Shown in pieces: positions 8,370-17,081 of a stretch of DNA of 64,000 nt. Source of the stretch: Rhodanobacteraceae bacterium (GTDB lineage Bacteria; Acidobacteriota; Terriglobia; Terriglobales; Acidobacteriaceae); the NCBI GenBank assembly GCA_903970285.1, contig CAJCHN010000014.1:1-64000 (forward strand). Direction: 5' to 3'. Both the position numbers and the translations under genes were made by a program. Every line of letters begins with the position of its first letter. Position 1 is the stretch's first letter. The notes under the pieces are model-generated. The model made no database searches, was not told the DNA's origin, and saw only the letters and a program-made list of their open reading frames with translations.

Positions 8370-9890
8370 GTGAATATTGCGAAAACGGAAGTGGGCCACG
8401 AAACTGCGCAAGGGGTGGAAGCACAGGCTCCGCACCTGGTGCAGGGCATGGGCCTGTTCTCCGCGACCGCGATCGTCATGGGCTCAATGATCGGTTCGGG
8501 AATTTTTATTGTCTCGGCCGATATGAGCCGCACGCTCGGCTCGCCAGGCCTGCTGATTGGCGCGTGGCTGCTGACGGCGGCGATGACCATCATCGGCGCG
8601 CTGAGCTACGGCGAACTGGCGGCGATGATGCCCAAAGCGGGCGGCCAGTATGTGTACCTGCGCGAGGCGCTCGGGCCACTGTGGGGTTTTCTCTATGGCT
8701 GGACCCTGTTCCTGGTGATCCAGACGGGAACGATCGCGGCAGTTGGCGTGGCTTTCGGCAAGTTTCTCGGCGTGTTCTTTCCCGCGATCAGCGCCGGCCG
8801 ATGGATTGTGCACGCCGGCTCCGGCAACATCGGCCTGAACACGGCGAACCTGGCCGCGATCGTTATTATCACGTTGCTGACCGTCCTCAACACGCTGGGG
8901 GTAAAGCTGGGCGCGGCGGTGCAGAATGTCTTCACCTCGGCTAAGGTGCTGGCGCTGCTGGCGGTGATCTCGGTCGGCGTGGTGGCGAAGAACGCCGCCG
9001 CCGTGGCCGCAAACTTCGGTGCAGGCTGGCATCACTTCTGGGCGGGTTCAGGCTGGCAGACCACGCATGCGGTGCAGGTCGGCGTCGGTGGCCCGGTCGT
9101 GTTCGCCGGCGCGCTCACGGTCGTCGCCGTGGTGCAAGTTGGTTCGCTGTTTTCTTCGGACGCCTGGAACAACGTCACCTTCACCGCGGGCGAGATCAAG
9201 AACCCGAGGCGAAACCTTCCGCTTTCGCTGGCGGTCGGCACCGGTGTGGTGCTGCTGCTGTACGTCCTCTGCAACTTCGTGTATCTAAGCGTGCTTCCGC
9301 TGCCGCAGATCCAGAGCGCGGCGCAGGACCGCGTCGCCACCGCCGTGATGGAGCAGGCGTTTGGCGGCGTCGGCGCCAAGCTGATGGCGGGCGCCATCCT
9401 CATCTCGACCTTCGGTTGCGTGAACGGGATGCTGCTGGCGGGGGCTCGCGTTTACTACGCGATGAGCCTGGATGGACTCTTCTTCAAAGGCGTGGGTAAG
9501 CTCTCGAAGGGCGGCGTTCCGGTGAATTCACTGTGGCTGCAATGGGCGTGGACCTGCCTGCTGTGCCTGAGCGGAAGTTACGGTCAGCTGCTGGATTACG
9601 TCATCTTCGCAGTGCTGATCTTCTACATTCTGACGATTTCCGGCCTGTTCGTTCTCAGGCGCACGCGTCCGGAAGCTCCGCGGCCGTACAAAGCCTTTGG
9701 TTACCCGCTGCTGCCGGCTCTCTATATCGTCATGGCGGCGTGGATTTCTGTTGTACTCTTGCGATACAAACCGCAGTACACGTGGCCGGGGCTCATCCTG
9801 GTTCTGCTGGGAGTTCCGGTATACCTGCTGTGGCGCAGGTCCGCCGCGCGTGCCACCGATCGAGACAGAACCATCCCCACCCCGGGTTAG
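8370..9890 (+). CDS. APC-family amino acid permease
   Basis: A 506-residue polytopic membrane protein, about 12 transmembrane helices, of the amino acid-polyamine-organocation superfamily. The first helix has the substrate-binding GSGIF motif (AIVMGSMIGSGIFIVSADM), and AGARVYYAMSLDGLFFKGVG is the conserved loop. It starts with GTG at 8370, twelve bases after thiE, so it may be cotranscribed with thiE. The substrate is probably a neutral or aromatic amino acid but is not determined. A second permease of a different APC branch follows after 16 bases. Confidence 0.88.
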   Translation: MNIAKTEVGHETAQGVEAQAPHLVQGMGLFSATAIVMGSMIGSGIFIVSADMSRTLGSPGLLIGAWLLTAAMTIIGALSYGELAAMMPKAGGQYVYLREALGPLWGFLYGWTLFLVIQTGTIAAVGVAFGKFLGVFFPAISAGRWIVHAGSGNIGLNTANLAAIVIITLLTVLNTLGVKLGAAVQNVFTSAKVLALLAVISVGVVAKNAAAVAANFGAGWHHFWAGSGWQTTHAVQVGVGGPVVFAGALTVVAVVQVGSLFSSDAWNNVTFTAGEIKNPRRNLPLSLAVGTGVVLLLYVLCNFVYLSVLPLPQIQSAAQDRVATAVMEQAFGGVGAKLMAGAILISTFGCVNGMLLAGARVYYAMSLDGLFFKGVGKLSKGGVPVNSLWLQWAWTCLLCLSGSYGQLLDYVIFAVLIFYILTISGLFVLRRTRPEAPRPYKAFGYPLLPALYIVMAAWISVVLLRYKPQYTWPGLILVLLGVPVYLLWRRSAARATDRDRTIPTPG

Positions 9891-9906
9891 AGGAGCAAGC
9901 GAACGC

Positions 9907-11562
9907 ATGTCCAATCTTCTGGCGAAGAAAACCATGAACGTGCTGATGGCTGAGGCGAGCATCGAGAATACGCACACGCTGAAGCGCACCTTGGGGCCCT
10001 TCCAACTCACGGCTCTGGGCATCGGTGCGGTGATCGGCGCCGGAATTTTCGTGATCTCCGGCATCGGAGCTCAGAAAGCCGGCCCTGCACTCATGCTTTC
10101 GTTCATCCTTTCGGGTCTGGGCTGCGCCTTCGCCGGCCTGTGCTATGCCGAGTTTGCCGCCATGATCCCGCTTGCCGGCTCGGCCTACACCTACGCGTAT
10201 GCTACCCTCGGCGAGATCTTCGCCTGGATTATCGGCTGGGACCTCACGCTCGAGTACGCCATGGGCGCGAGCACGGTCTCCTCCGGCTGGTCGAACAACT
10301 TCATCGAGTTCCTCAACATCTTCCACATCCATTTTCCGCTGTGGCTCGCGTACGACCACTGGACCGGCATCCGGCGCTCCATCGACATCATCGCGCGCAA
10401 CCAGGTCACTTCAACCAATCCCGGACTCGCACCGGGATCCAAGCCCTTTGCCGACGCTGTGCTCGCACTTACCTCTCATCCCTCGCAGGGGCTTCTGGCG
10501 CAGGCGCACGCGCTTCTCAATGCGCCGCACATCTTCGGGATCGACATCGGATTCAACCTGCCCGCGTTCCTCATCGCGCTCTGCATCACAAGCGTCCTGG
10601 TGATCGGCATTCAGGAGTCCGCGCGCTTCAACTCGGCCATCGTCGTCGTCAAGGTGACGGTCGTGCTCTTCGTGATCGCGCTGGGATCGCATTTCATCGA
10701 TAAGGCGAACTGGGGCACCAGCTGGCACACCTATGCGCCGATGGGTTTCAGCGGCATCGGCCTGGCCGCGGGGCTCGTCTTCTTCTCCTACATCGGGTTC
10801 GACGCCGTCTCCACCACCGCGCAGGAGGCAAAGAACCCCAAGCGCGATCTGCCCATCGGTATTATCCTCTCGCTCATCATCTGCACCATCCTGTATATCG
10901 CAGTCGCCGCCGTGCTCACCGGGATGGTGTACTGGCCGCAGATCAATATCGAAGCGCCACTTTCGCACGCATTCCTCGATCACAACATGCCCATCGCATC
11001 CGACATCATTGTGCTTGGCGCACTTGCCGGTCTCACCAGTGTGATGCTCGTCATGCTGCTTGGGCAGTCGCGCATTCTTTACGCCATGGCCAACGACGGG
11101 CTGCTGCCAAAGAAGTTTTTCGCGGATGTCCACCCCCGCTTTCGCACTCCCTGGAAGGGCACCATCCTCGCCGGATCGGTTGCCGCCATCGTCGGCTCGG
11201 TCACGCCCATCGATGACATCGGCAAGATGGTCAATATCGGCACACTGCTCGCGTTTGTGATTGTGTGCGCCGCCGTGATCATTCTGCGTCGCATCGATCC
11301 CGATCGTCCGCGCCCATTCGCGACGCCGCTGGTGCCGCTGGTGCCGATCCTCGGCATCGTTTTCAACGGCTACATGATGGTCGAACTCGGCCTGGCCAAC
11401 TGGATCCGGCTCATCGGCTGGTTGATCGTGGGGCTCTTCGTCTACTTTCTCTATGGGAAAAAGAACAGCCGCGTCCAGCGCGGTCTGCTGCCGGGCGAAC
11501 TGGATACCGGCAATGCGCCGGTGCTGGAGCCGAAGATTACGAGCACTGGTGATCTACTCTAA
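9907..11562 (+). CDS. APC-family amino acid permease, cationic amino acid transporter-like
   Basis: A 551-residue permease with the CAT/YfnA-type signature: LTALGIGAVIGAGIFVISGI in helix 1, then GLCYAEFAAMIPLAGSAYTY and SYIGFDAVSTTAQEAKNPKRD. Members import basic or other amino acids. A hydrophilic loop of about 80 residues between helices 4 and 5 (DHWTGIRRSID to AHALLNAPHIFG) is longer than in many homologues. AGAGGAG at 9890-9896 supports the ATG at 9907; the open frame to 9697 overlaps the previous gene and is ignored. Its TAA stop lies in the first copy of a 28-bp tandem repeat. Confidence 0.9.
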   Translation: MSNLLAKKTMNVLMAEASIENTHTLKRTLGPFQLTALGIGAVIGAGIFVISGIGAQKAGPALMLSFILSGLGCAFAGLCYAEFAAMIPLAGSAYTYAYATLGEIFAWIIGWDLTLEYAMGASTVSSGWSNNFIEFLNIFHIHFPLWLAYDHWTGIRRSIDIIARNQVTSTNPGLAPGSKPFADAVLALTSHPSQGLLAQAHALLNAPHIFGIDIGFNLPAFLIALCITSVLVIGIQESARFNSAIVVVKVTVVLFVIALGSHFIDKANWGTSWHTYAPMGFSGIGLAAGLVFFSYIGFDAVSTTAQEAKNPKRDLPIGIILSLIICTILYIAVAAVLTGMVYWPQINIEAPLSHAFLDHNMPIASDIIVLGALAGLTSVMLVMLLGQSRILYAMANDGLLPKKFFADVHPRFRTPWKGTILAGSVAAIVGSVTPIDDIGKMVNIGTLLAFVIVCAAVIILRRIDPDRPRPFATPLVPLVPILGIVFNGYMMVELGLANWIRLIGWLIVGLFVYFLYGKKNSRVQRGLLPGELDTGNAPVLEPKITSTGDLL

Positions 11563-11614
11563 GGTTCCGACGGACTTTCAGCCGGTCTAAGGTGCCGACG
11601 GACTTTCAGCCGGC
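11559..11614. repeat. Two adjacent copies of a 28-bp direct repeat at convergent gene ends
   Basis: Copy 1 (11559-11586) and copy 2 (11587-11614) are head-to-tail and differ at two positions. Both begin CTAAGG and contain CGACGGACTTTCAGCCGG. The plus-strand TAA in copy 1 ends the permease; the minus-strand TAG in copy 2 ends lspA. Thus the last residues of LspA (ESPSAP) are encoded by the antisense of one repeat unit. A simple tandem duplication is the likely origin. Confidence 0.9.
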
Positions 11615-12144
11615 TGGGTTGGCGGCTGTGACTCGGCCGGCGACGAGCGGAATATCTCGATCAGCAGAAGGCACGCACCGATCACGATGCACGAGTCGGC
11701 CACGTTGAAGTCGGGCCAGTGATAGTGCACGATCTTGACCTCGAGGAAGTCGACCACGTAGGAATACCGGACGCGGTCGTACAGGTTGCCGATGGCGCCT
11801 CCAAGGATCAGCGCCAGGGCGACGCCGGTCGGGGTCAGGCGCCGGCCCACCTGCCAGATCATTCCGAGCACCACGACGACGGCGACGATCGAGAATCCGA
11901 TCAGCACGTCACGCACAATGCGCGGCGAAAGTGATTCCGCAAACAGCGAAAAGGCTGCGCCGGTATTGAACACGTGCGAGATGCGGAAGAAGCCCGGGAC
12001 GACGGTGATGAAGTGTCCGCTCGGCACATGCAGGTCGACCCAAAGCTTGCTCAGGCGGTCCAGCAGAATCACTGCCGCCGCAATCAGCAGCAACCACGGA
12101 CGCGAATCGCGTCCACTCCGATGCACAATCTGTAACTCCGACAT
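11587..12144 (-). CDS. lspA: Lipoprotein signal peptidase (signal peptidase II)
   Basis: A 185-residue inner-membrane aspartyl protease that removes the signal peptide of diacylated prolipoproteins. The two catalytic Asp blocks are GGAIGNLYDRVRYSYVVDF and FNVADSCIVIGA; four hydrophobic helices are visible, the first containing LLDRLSKLWVD. AGGAG just upstream of the ATG at 12144 sets the start. The Pro/Ser/Gln-rich tail (residues about 166-185) is longer than usual and its end comes from a duplicated 28-bp unit. It lies 22 bases after ileS, the widespread ileS-lspA pair. Confidence 0.95.
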   Translation of the reverse strand: MSELQIVHRSGRDSRPWLLLIAAAVILLDRLSKLWVDLHVPSGHFITVVPGFFRISHVFNTGAAFSLFAESLSPRIVRDVLIGFSIVAVVVVLGMIWQVGRRLTPTGVALALILGGAIGNLYDRVRYSYVVDFLEVKIVHYHWPDFNVADSCIVIGACLLLIEIFRSSPAESQPPTQPAESPSAP

Positions 12145-12166
12145 CACTCTCCTGAATTTGTTGTGT

Positions 12167-15058
12167 TTAGGCGGCTTGGCCCGCGGAATACGGCGGGAAG
12201 CCGATCTCTTCGAGGGCATCCGCGCAGCGCAGGCAGACGGTGGGGAAGCGATGGTCGCGGCCCACCTCTTCGACATATCGCCAGCAGCGTTCGCACTTCG
12301 GCTGCTCGCTCTTCATGGCGAACATCGCGTCGAGATTCAAGCTCGACTGACTGACTGTGACCTTCGAGACGTTGAACAGTTCGGCCAGCGAGCCTTCGTA
12401 TTTCAGCAGCAGGCGTTCGTCGGCGGAGCCCGGCTCAGCCACCAGGTTGACCTCCGCTTCCAGTGCCTTGCCGATCGTCTTTTCCGCCCGAAGCCTCTCC
12501 AGCAGGAAGAGCACCTCGGTTCGCACCTGCAGCAGGCGCTCCCAATCCGCCTCCAGTTCGGCCTCGCTTCCCGGCACGATGTCCGCTAAATCCGGGAACA
12601 GAGCCAGGTGCACGCTGGTCTCGCGTCCCGCGACCTTCGGCAGATAGCCCCAGACCTCGTCCGCGGTGAAGCTCAGGATGGGCGCGATCAGCCGGGTCAG
12701 CGCCTCGGCGATGCGCCACAGCGCGGTCTGCGCGCTGCGCCGCGCCGGAGCGTTCGGCGCGAAGGTGTACAGACGGTCCTTCAGCACATCGAGATACAGC
12801 GCCGACAGGTCGGTGTTCACAAACTCGTTCAGCGCGTGGTACGCCCGGTGAAACTCGAAGTCGTCATACGCCTGGCGGATCCTGGCATCGAGCTCCGCGG
12901 TCCGCGCCAGGATGTACTGGTCGAGCGGCTCCATCTGGGCGAACGCGACCGCATGCACAGCCGGGTCGAAGTCCGAGAGGTTCCCCAGCAGGAAGCGCAG
13001 GGTGTTGCGCAGCTTGCGATAGTTGTCGCTCACCCGCTGCATCAGGTTCTCGCTGGCGGCGACATCCTCGCGGAAGTCCACCGACGCCACCCAGAGCCGG
13101 ACGATCTCCGCGCCCAGGCGCTTGGCGACATCCACCGGGTCGACGCCATTGCCGAGCGACTTCGAAAACGCCCGGCCCTGCTCGTCGAGCGTCCAGCCGG
13201 AGGTCGCGACCATGCGATACGGCGCAATGCCGCGCAGCGCCACCGAGTTGAGCAGCGACGAATGGAACCAGCCGCGATGCTGGTCTCCGCCCTCGGTGTA
13301 GAGGTCGGCCGGAAAGCGCTGGCCCGGCTCCTGTTCGAGCACCGCGTGCCAGCTCGCGCCGCTCTCGAACCACACATCGAGGATGTCCATTTCCTTGCGA
13401 AACGCGGCCCGATCGGAGTTGCCGCAGGCGCAGGTCGTTCCCTCGGGCAGCATCTGCTCCGGCGTTTTCACGTACCAGGCGTCGGCGGATTCGCGCTTGA
13501 ACAACTCGACCACGCTCGCGTTCACCGCCTCATCCAGCAGCGGCTGATGGCACTTGTTGCACAGGAAGACTGCGATCGGGACGCCCCAGATTCTCTGGCG
13601 GGAGATGCACCAGTCAGGCCGCGTGGCGATCATGTTCGAGATGCGCTCCTCACCCCATGCCGGATCCCAGGCGACCGTCTTGATGGCGTCGAGCGCGGCC
13701 CGGCGAAAGGTAGTCTCGGTGCCGTCGTCATTGGGGATCGGCGTCTCCATGCCGATAAACCACTGCTCCGTCGCACGCACGATGACCGGGTTGTGGCAGC
13801 GCCAGCAGTGTGGATAGCTATGCTCGAAGTCGCTTGCACTCAGCAGCGCGCCGCGCTCGCGCAGCAGGTCGATGATCACGCGGTTCGACTTGAAGACGGT
13901 CAGTCCCTCGTACGGCTGGCCGCCGGTATTGCTCTGCACACCGGCGTGGTCGACGAACTGGATCTCCGGCAGGTTGTACTTCCGGCCGGTGTAGAAGTCA
14001 TCGACGCCGTGGGCGGGAGCCGTATGCACCGCGCCGGTGCCCTGATCGGCGGTCACATACTCTGCGTTGACTCCGACCACGGTGCGGTCGAGAAAAGGGT
14101 GCTCAAACCGCGTTTCATTCAGGCGGATGCCGTTGAAGCGTGCGAGCGGCTCGGGAGTGGTGATCAGACAGCAGCGCTTCTCCACCTCTTCGCGCAGCGC
14201 CCCGGCGATCAGATAAACAGGCTCGCCCAGGCCCGCGGAGACCGCCACGTATTCCATCTCCGGGTTGAACGCGATCGCCTGGCTGGCTGGCAGGGTCCAC
14301 GGCGTCGTGGTCCAGATGATGCTGTAGACTTCGCGCCCGGCGAGCGCGCCGTCTAGCAGCGAAGCATCGGAGATCAACCTGTAGCGCACATAGACGCTTG
14401 GCGAAGTATGCGTCTCGTACTCGACCTCAGCCTCCGCCAGTGCGGTCTGGTCGTGGATGCACCAGAAGACCGGCTTCAGCCCTTTGTATACGAACCCCTG
14501 TTCAAAAAACTCGTAAAACGTCTCGACAATGCGCGCCTCGTACTCGAACGACATGGTCAGGTAGGGATCGTTCCAGCGGCCGAAGACGCCGATGCGCTCG
14601 AACTGCGAGCGCTGCAGGTCGACATACTTCTGCGCGTATTCGCGGCAGGCGCGGCGTACGCTCACCGCCGGCATCTCCAGCTTCTTGCGGCCAAGCTGCT
14701 CGTCCACCTTGATCTCGATGGGCAGGCCGTGGCAGTCCCAGCCTGGGATGTAGGGTGCGTCGAAGCCGGCCATCGTCTTGGTCTTGACGACAAAGTCCTT
14801 GATGCACTTGTTGAGCGCGTGGCCCAGGTGAATGGCACCGTTCGCGTAGGGCGGCCCGTCGTGCAGGATGTACCTGGGCGATCCCTCCCGGGCCGCGCGG
14901 ATCTTCCCGTAAAGGTCCTGCGCGTTCCACAGCGCCAGCCGCGCGGGCTCATTCTGCGGCAGGTTCGCCTTCATGGCAAACGCCGTCTCCGGCAGGTTCA
15001 ACGTCGCCTTCAGCGGTTTTGCGGCCAGAACTCCTGCCCCAGACGTCACTTCAGCCAT
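12167..15058 (-). CDS. ileS: Isoleucyl-tRNA synthetase
   Basis: A 963-residue class I aminoacyl-tRNA synthetase of the bacterial type. HIGH motif: YANGAIHLGHALNK; the editing domain follows (WTTTPWTLPAS near residue 240); the C-terminus has the zinc ribbon CERCWRYVEEVG with CLRCADAL. The KMSKS loop reads GRAFSKSLGN, so lysine-methionine is replaced by Ala-Phe (Phe near residue 631) while the catalytic second Lys is kept. The start at 15058 (MAEVTSGAG) is the first Met that makes family sense; the open frame upstream is antisense to the TonB-family gene. Transcribed with lspA, divergent from the TonB-family protein. Confidence 0.95.
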   Translation of the reverse strand: MAEVTSGAGVLAAKPLKATLNLPETAFAMKANLPQNEPARLALWNAQDLYGKIRAAREGSPRYILHDGPPYANGAIHLGHALNKCIKDFVVKTKTMAGFDAPYIPGWDCHGLPIEIKVDEQLGRKKLEMPAVSVRRACREYAQKYVDLQRSQFERIGVFGRWNDPYLTMSFEYEARIVETFYEFFEQGFVYKGLKPVFWCIHDQTALAEAEVEYETHTSPSVYVRYRLISDASLLDGALAGREVYSIIWTTTPWTLPASQAIAFNPEMEYVAVSAGLGEPVYLIAGALREEVEKRCCLITTPEPLARFNGIRLNETRFEHPFLDRTVVGVNAEYVTADQGTGAVHTAPAHGVDDFYTGRKYNLPEIQFVDHAGVQSNTGGQPYEGLTVFKSNRVIIDLLRERGALLSASDFEHSYPHCWRCHNPVIVRATEQWFIGMETPIPNDDGTETTFRRAALDAIKTVAWDPAWGEERISNMIATRPDWCISRQRIWGVPIAVFLCNKCHQPLLDEAVNASVVELFKRESADAWYVKTPEQMLPEGTTCACGNSDRAAFRKEMDILDVWFESGASWHAVLEQEPGQRFPADLYTEGGDQHRGWFHSSLLNSVALRGIAPYRMVATSGWTLDEQGRAFSKSLGNGVDPVDVAKRLGAEIVRLWVASVDFREDVAASENLMQRVSDNYRKLRNTLRFLLGNLSDFDPAVHAVAFAQMEPLDQYILARTAELDARIRQAYDDFEFHRAYHALNEFVNTDLSALYLDVLKDRLYTFAPNAPARRSAQTALWRIAEALTRLIAPILSFTADEVWGYLPKVAGRETSVHLALFPDLADIVPGSEAELEADWERLLQVRTEVLFLLERLRAEKTIGKALEAEVNLVAEPGSADERLLLKYEGSLAELFNVSKVTVSQSSLNLDAMFAMKSEQPKCERCWRYVEEVGRDHRFPTVCLRCADALEEIGFPPYSAGQAA

Positions 15059-15286
15059 TCCGGTACACGCTCCAAACCACCATTGTATCGGGGTCAACAT
15101 CCGAGCCCAAATCCTCAGCAGAAACTTGGGCCGGGTCAGGAACCTCTTTCGCACCCCGCACGTCAAACCACACAGACGACAGGTCCGTGTGAATGTTTGT
15201 AAAATGTGGATTGGCCAGAGTACGCGCGTACACGATTCGCGGCGCAGCACAAAACCGGCGTCAGACCGGGCACGTATCCTGAAGAG

Positions 15287-16321
15287 ATGAAGGCGAGCAC
15301 GCCAGGCTTCATTCCGGCGGCCGAGGCACTCCAAGTTATGGCGAACAGCGTACTCCTGCCCCCTGAAGAACAGACCGGCCAGCCCTCCCAGGTGCTGCGT
15401 CCGCTCGACAACGTGACCCTCCACGGCGATCTCGGCGAGGCCGACCAGGGAGTTTTCCAGTCGCTGCTCGCCAGCATTCAGGACGTCTTCTTCCCCAAGA
15501 AGCTGCCGCCGCTCGAACTCACGTCCACGCCCATTCCGGTCGTGGACCGGATGGCGGTCAAGCGCGATCCTGTTTCGGCCATCATCTCCACCGTGATCAA
15601 CGTTGCCGTGGTTGCCTTCGTGCTGTGGTTCGCCGCGCGGCAGACCGGCATCATCGCGCCGCCCAAGGCTGCGCCGGTGATCGCACTGGTCGAGCCGCCT
15701 CCACCTCCACCCATCACCCCACCCAAGGCAGTCACCATGGGCGGTGGCGGCGGCCAGAAGGGTCCGACTCCGGTGTCGAAGGGCAATCCGCCCAAGTTTT
15801 CGCCGCAGCAGCTGAATCCCCCGAAGATCGCGGTGGAAGACGCAAAGCTTCACCCGCCAGTTACCATCAACGTTCAACCTGACCTGAAGATGGCGAAGAC
15901 GGACCTGCCCAACTTCGGCATGCCCAACTCGCCGAATGTCGGCACCAGCCTGGGGAACGGAAGCGGCACCGGCATCGGCTCCGGCAACGGGAACGGCATG
16001 GGGCCGGGCTCGGGAGGCAACTTCGGCGGGGGCCTGCGGCGCATCGGCGGCGGAGTTTCGGCGCCGGTTGTCCTGTTCGCCCCGGAACCGGAGTTCTCAG
16101 AGGAGGCTCGCAAGGCCAAGGTCGCCGGCAATGTGCTGGTATATCTCCAGGTGGATACCTCCGGCCATCCCACCCATGTGCATGTGTTGCGCGGCATCGG
16201 GCTGGGGCTGGACGAAAAGGCGATCGACGCCGTTCGCCAGTACAAGTTCAAGCCTGCCATGGAGAACGGCCATCCGGTTCCGGTAGAGATGCAGGTGGAA
16301 GTGAACTTCCAGATCTTCTAG
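15287..16321 (+). CDS. TonB-family energy transducer with N-terminal cytoplasmic extension
   Basis: A 344-residue protein. About 90 polar residues precede a single transmembrane helix (SAIISTVINVAVVAFVLWFA), followed by a Pro-rich periplasmic stretch (EPPPPPPITPPKA), a Gly/Asn-rich segment (GNGSGTGIGSGNGNGMGPG) and the C-terminal TonB domain (EFSEEARKAKVAGNVLVYLQ to KPAMENGHPVPVEMQVEVNF). TonB links the proton motive force to outer-membrane receptors such as the one at 27.8 kb. GAAGAG precedes the ATG at 15287. No exbB or exbD is nearby. The N-terminal extension before the helix is unlike E. coli TonB. Confidence 0.85.
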   Translation: MKASTPGFIPAAEALQVMANSVLLPPEEQTGQPSQVLRPLDNVTLHGDLGEADQGVFQSLLASIQDVFFPKKLPPLELTSTPIPVVDRMAVKRDPVSAIISTVINVAVVAFVLWFAARQTGIIAPPKAAPVIALVEPPPPPPITPPKAVTMGGGGGQKGPTPVSKGNPPKFSPQQLNPPKIAVEDAKLHPPVTINVQPDLKMAKTDLPNFGMPNSPNVGTSLGNGSGTGIGSGNGNGMGPGSGGNFGGGLRRIGGGVSAPVVLFAPEPEFSEEARKAKVAGNVLVYLQVDTSGHPTHVHVLRGIGLGLDEKAIDAVRQYKFKPAMENGHPVPVEMQVEVNFQIF

Positions 16322-16477
16322 AGTGTCGCTCCGGTTTCTGTGCCGTGGGGAACGATGCAAGTTGCCTTCTCAATGCGGACGCACTTGGGTCGGGACAGCG
16401 GCAGGGTCGCGATAGCGGCAGGGTAGCCGGCTGCAGGCTGATTGCACATCCGAATTCGGGCCACACTGGAGCTTCCC

Positions 16478-17077
16478 ATGGCAGACTTCGACATTGCTCT
16501 TCCTATCACTCTAAAATTCGAAGGCGGTTGGTGCGACAATCCAGCCGACCCCGGGGGTGCCACCAACCTGGGGATCACCATGGCAACCTTCGCCCACTGC
16601 GCGCACCCTCTGCTGGGTATCGATCCGACAGTCGATAATCTTCGCGCATTGACTCCGGCGCAGGCCGGCATTATCTACAAGGCAAACTACTGGGCTCCCA
16701 TCAAGGCAGACAGCTACCCCTTGCAGGAGTTGTCCAACATCGTCTTCGACTTCTATGTCAACGCCGGAACCCATGCCTCGAGCCTGCTGCAGCGGGTGCT
16801 GAACAGCATGGGCGTCGACCCGCCGCTGGTGGTCGATGGCTCGATCGGCGCCGGCACGCTGGCTGCGCTGGCAAAGTTTCCGGCGACAGAGGTGTACAGC
16901 GCCTACAAGCAGGGACGCATCGACTACTACACCGCGCTCGGAAGAAACTATCCGGCGTTTCTCGACGGATGGCTGAATCGCGTCCATGCCTTTCCGGACC
17001 TGCCCGGAGCGATCGAGGCTACTGCACCGGTTCCGCAGGTTGTAAATGGCGCGGCTGCGGCGCCGCCCGCGCCCTGA
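16478..17077 (+). CDS. GH108-family muramidase (endolysin-like)
   Basis: A 199-residue protein with the glycosyl hydrolase 108 N-terminal domain: KFEGGWCDNPADPGGATNLGIT, catalytic Glu near residue 15, followed by the predicted peptidoglycan-binding domain (IVFDFYVNAGTHASSLLQRVLN, VDGSIGAGTLAAL). Such proteins cleave the glycan of peptidoglycan and are common as phage endolysins and bacterial lytic enzymes. There is no signal peptide, so it would need a holin or another release route, and none is nearby. The Ala/Pro-rich tail is short. GGAG before the ATG at 16478 favours this start over an in-frame Met at 16442. It converges with the amylase gene four bases away. Confidence 0.82.
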   Translation: MADFDIALPITLKFEGGWCDNPADPGGATNLGITMATFAHCAHPLLGIDPTVDNLRALTPAQAGIIYKANYWAPIKADSYPLQELSNIVFDFYVNAGTHASSLLQRVLNSMGVDPPLVVDGSIGAGTLAALAKFPATEVYSAYKQGRIDYYTALGRNYPAFLDGWLNRVHAFPDLPGAIEATAPVPQVVNGAAAAPPAP

Positions 17078-17081
17078 GTCC

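Noticed and set aside
15059-15286. T-box leader for ileS
   Set aside because: No T-box core or antiterminator is visible and these leaders are typical of Firmicutes.
15059-15877. Minus-strand extension of ileS to 15877
   Set aside because: It lies antisense to the TonB-family gene and the IleS N-terminus aligns from 15058.
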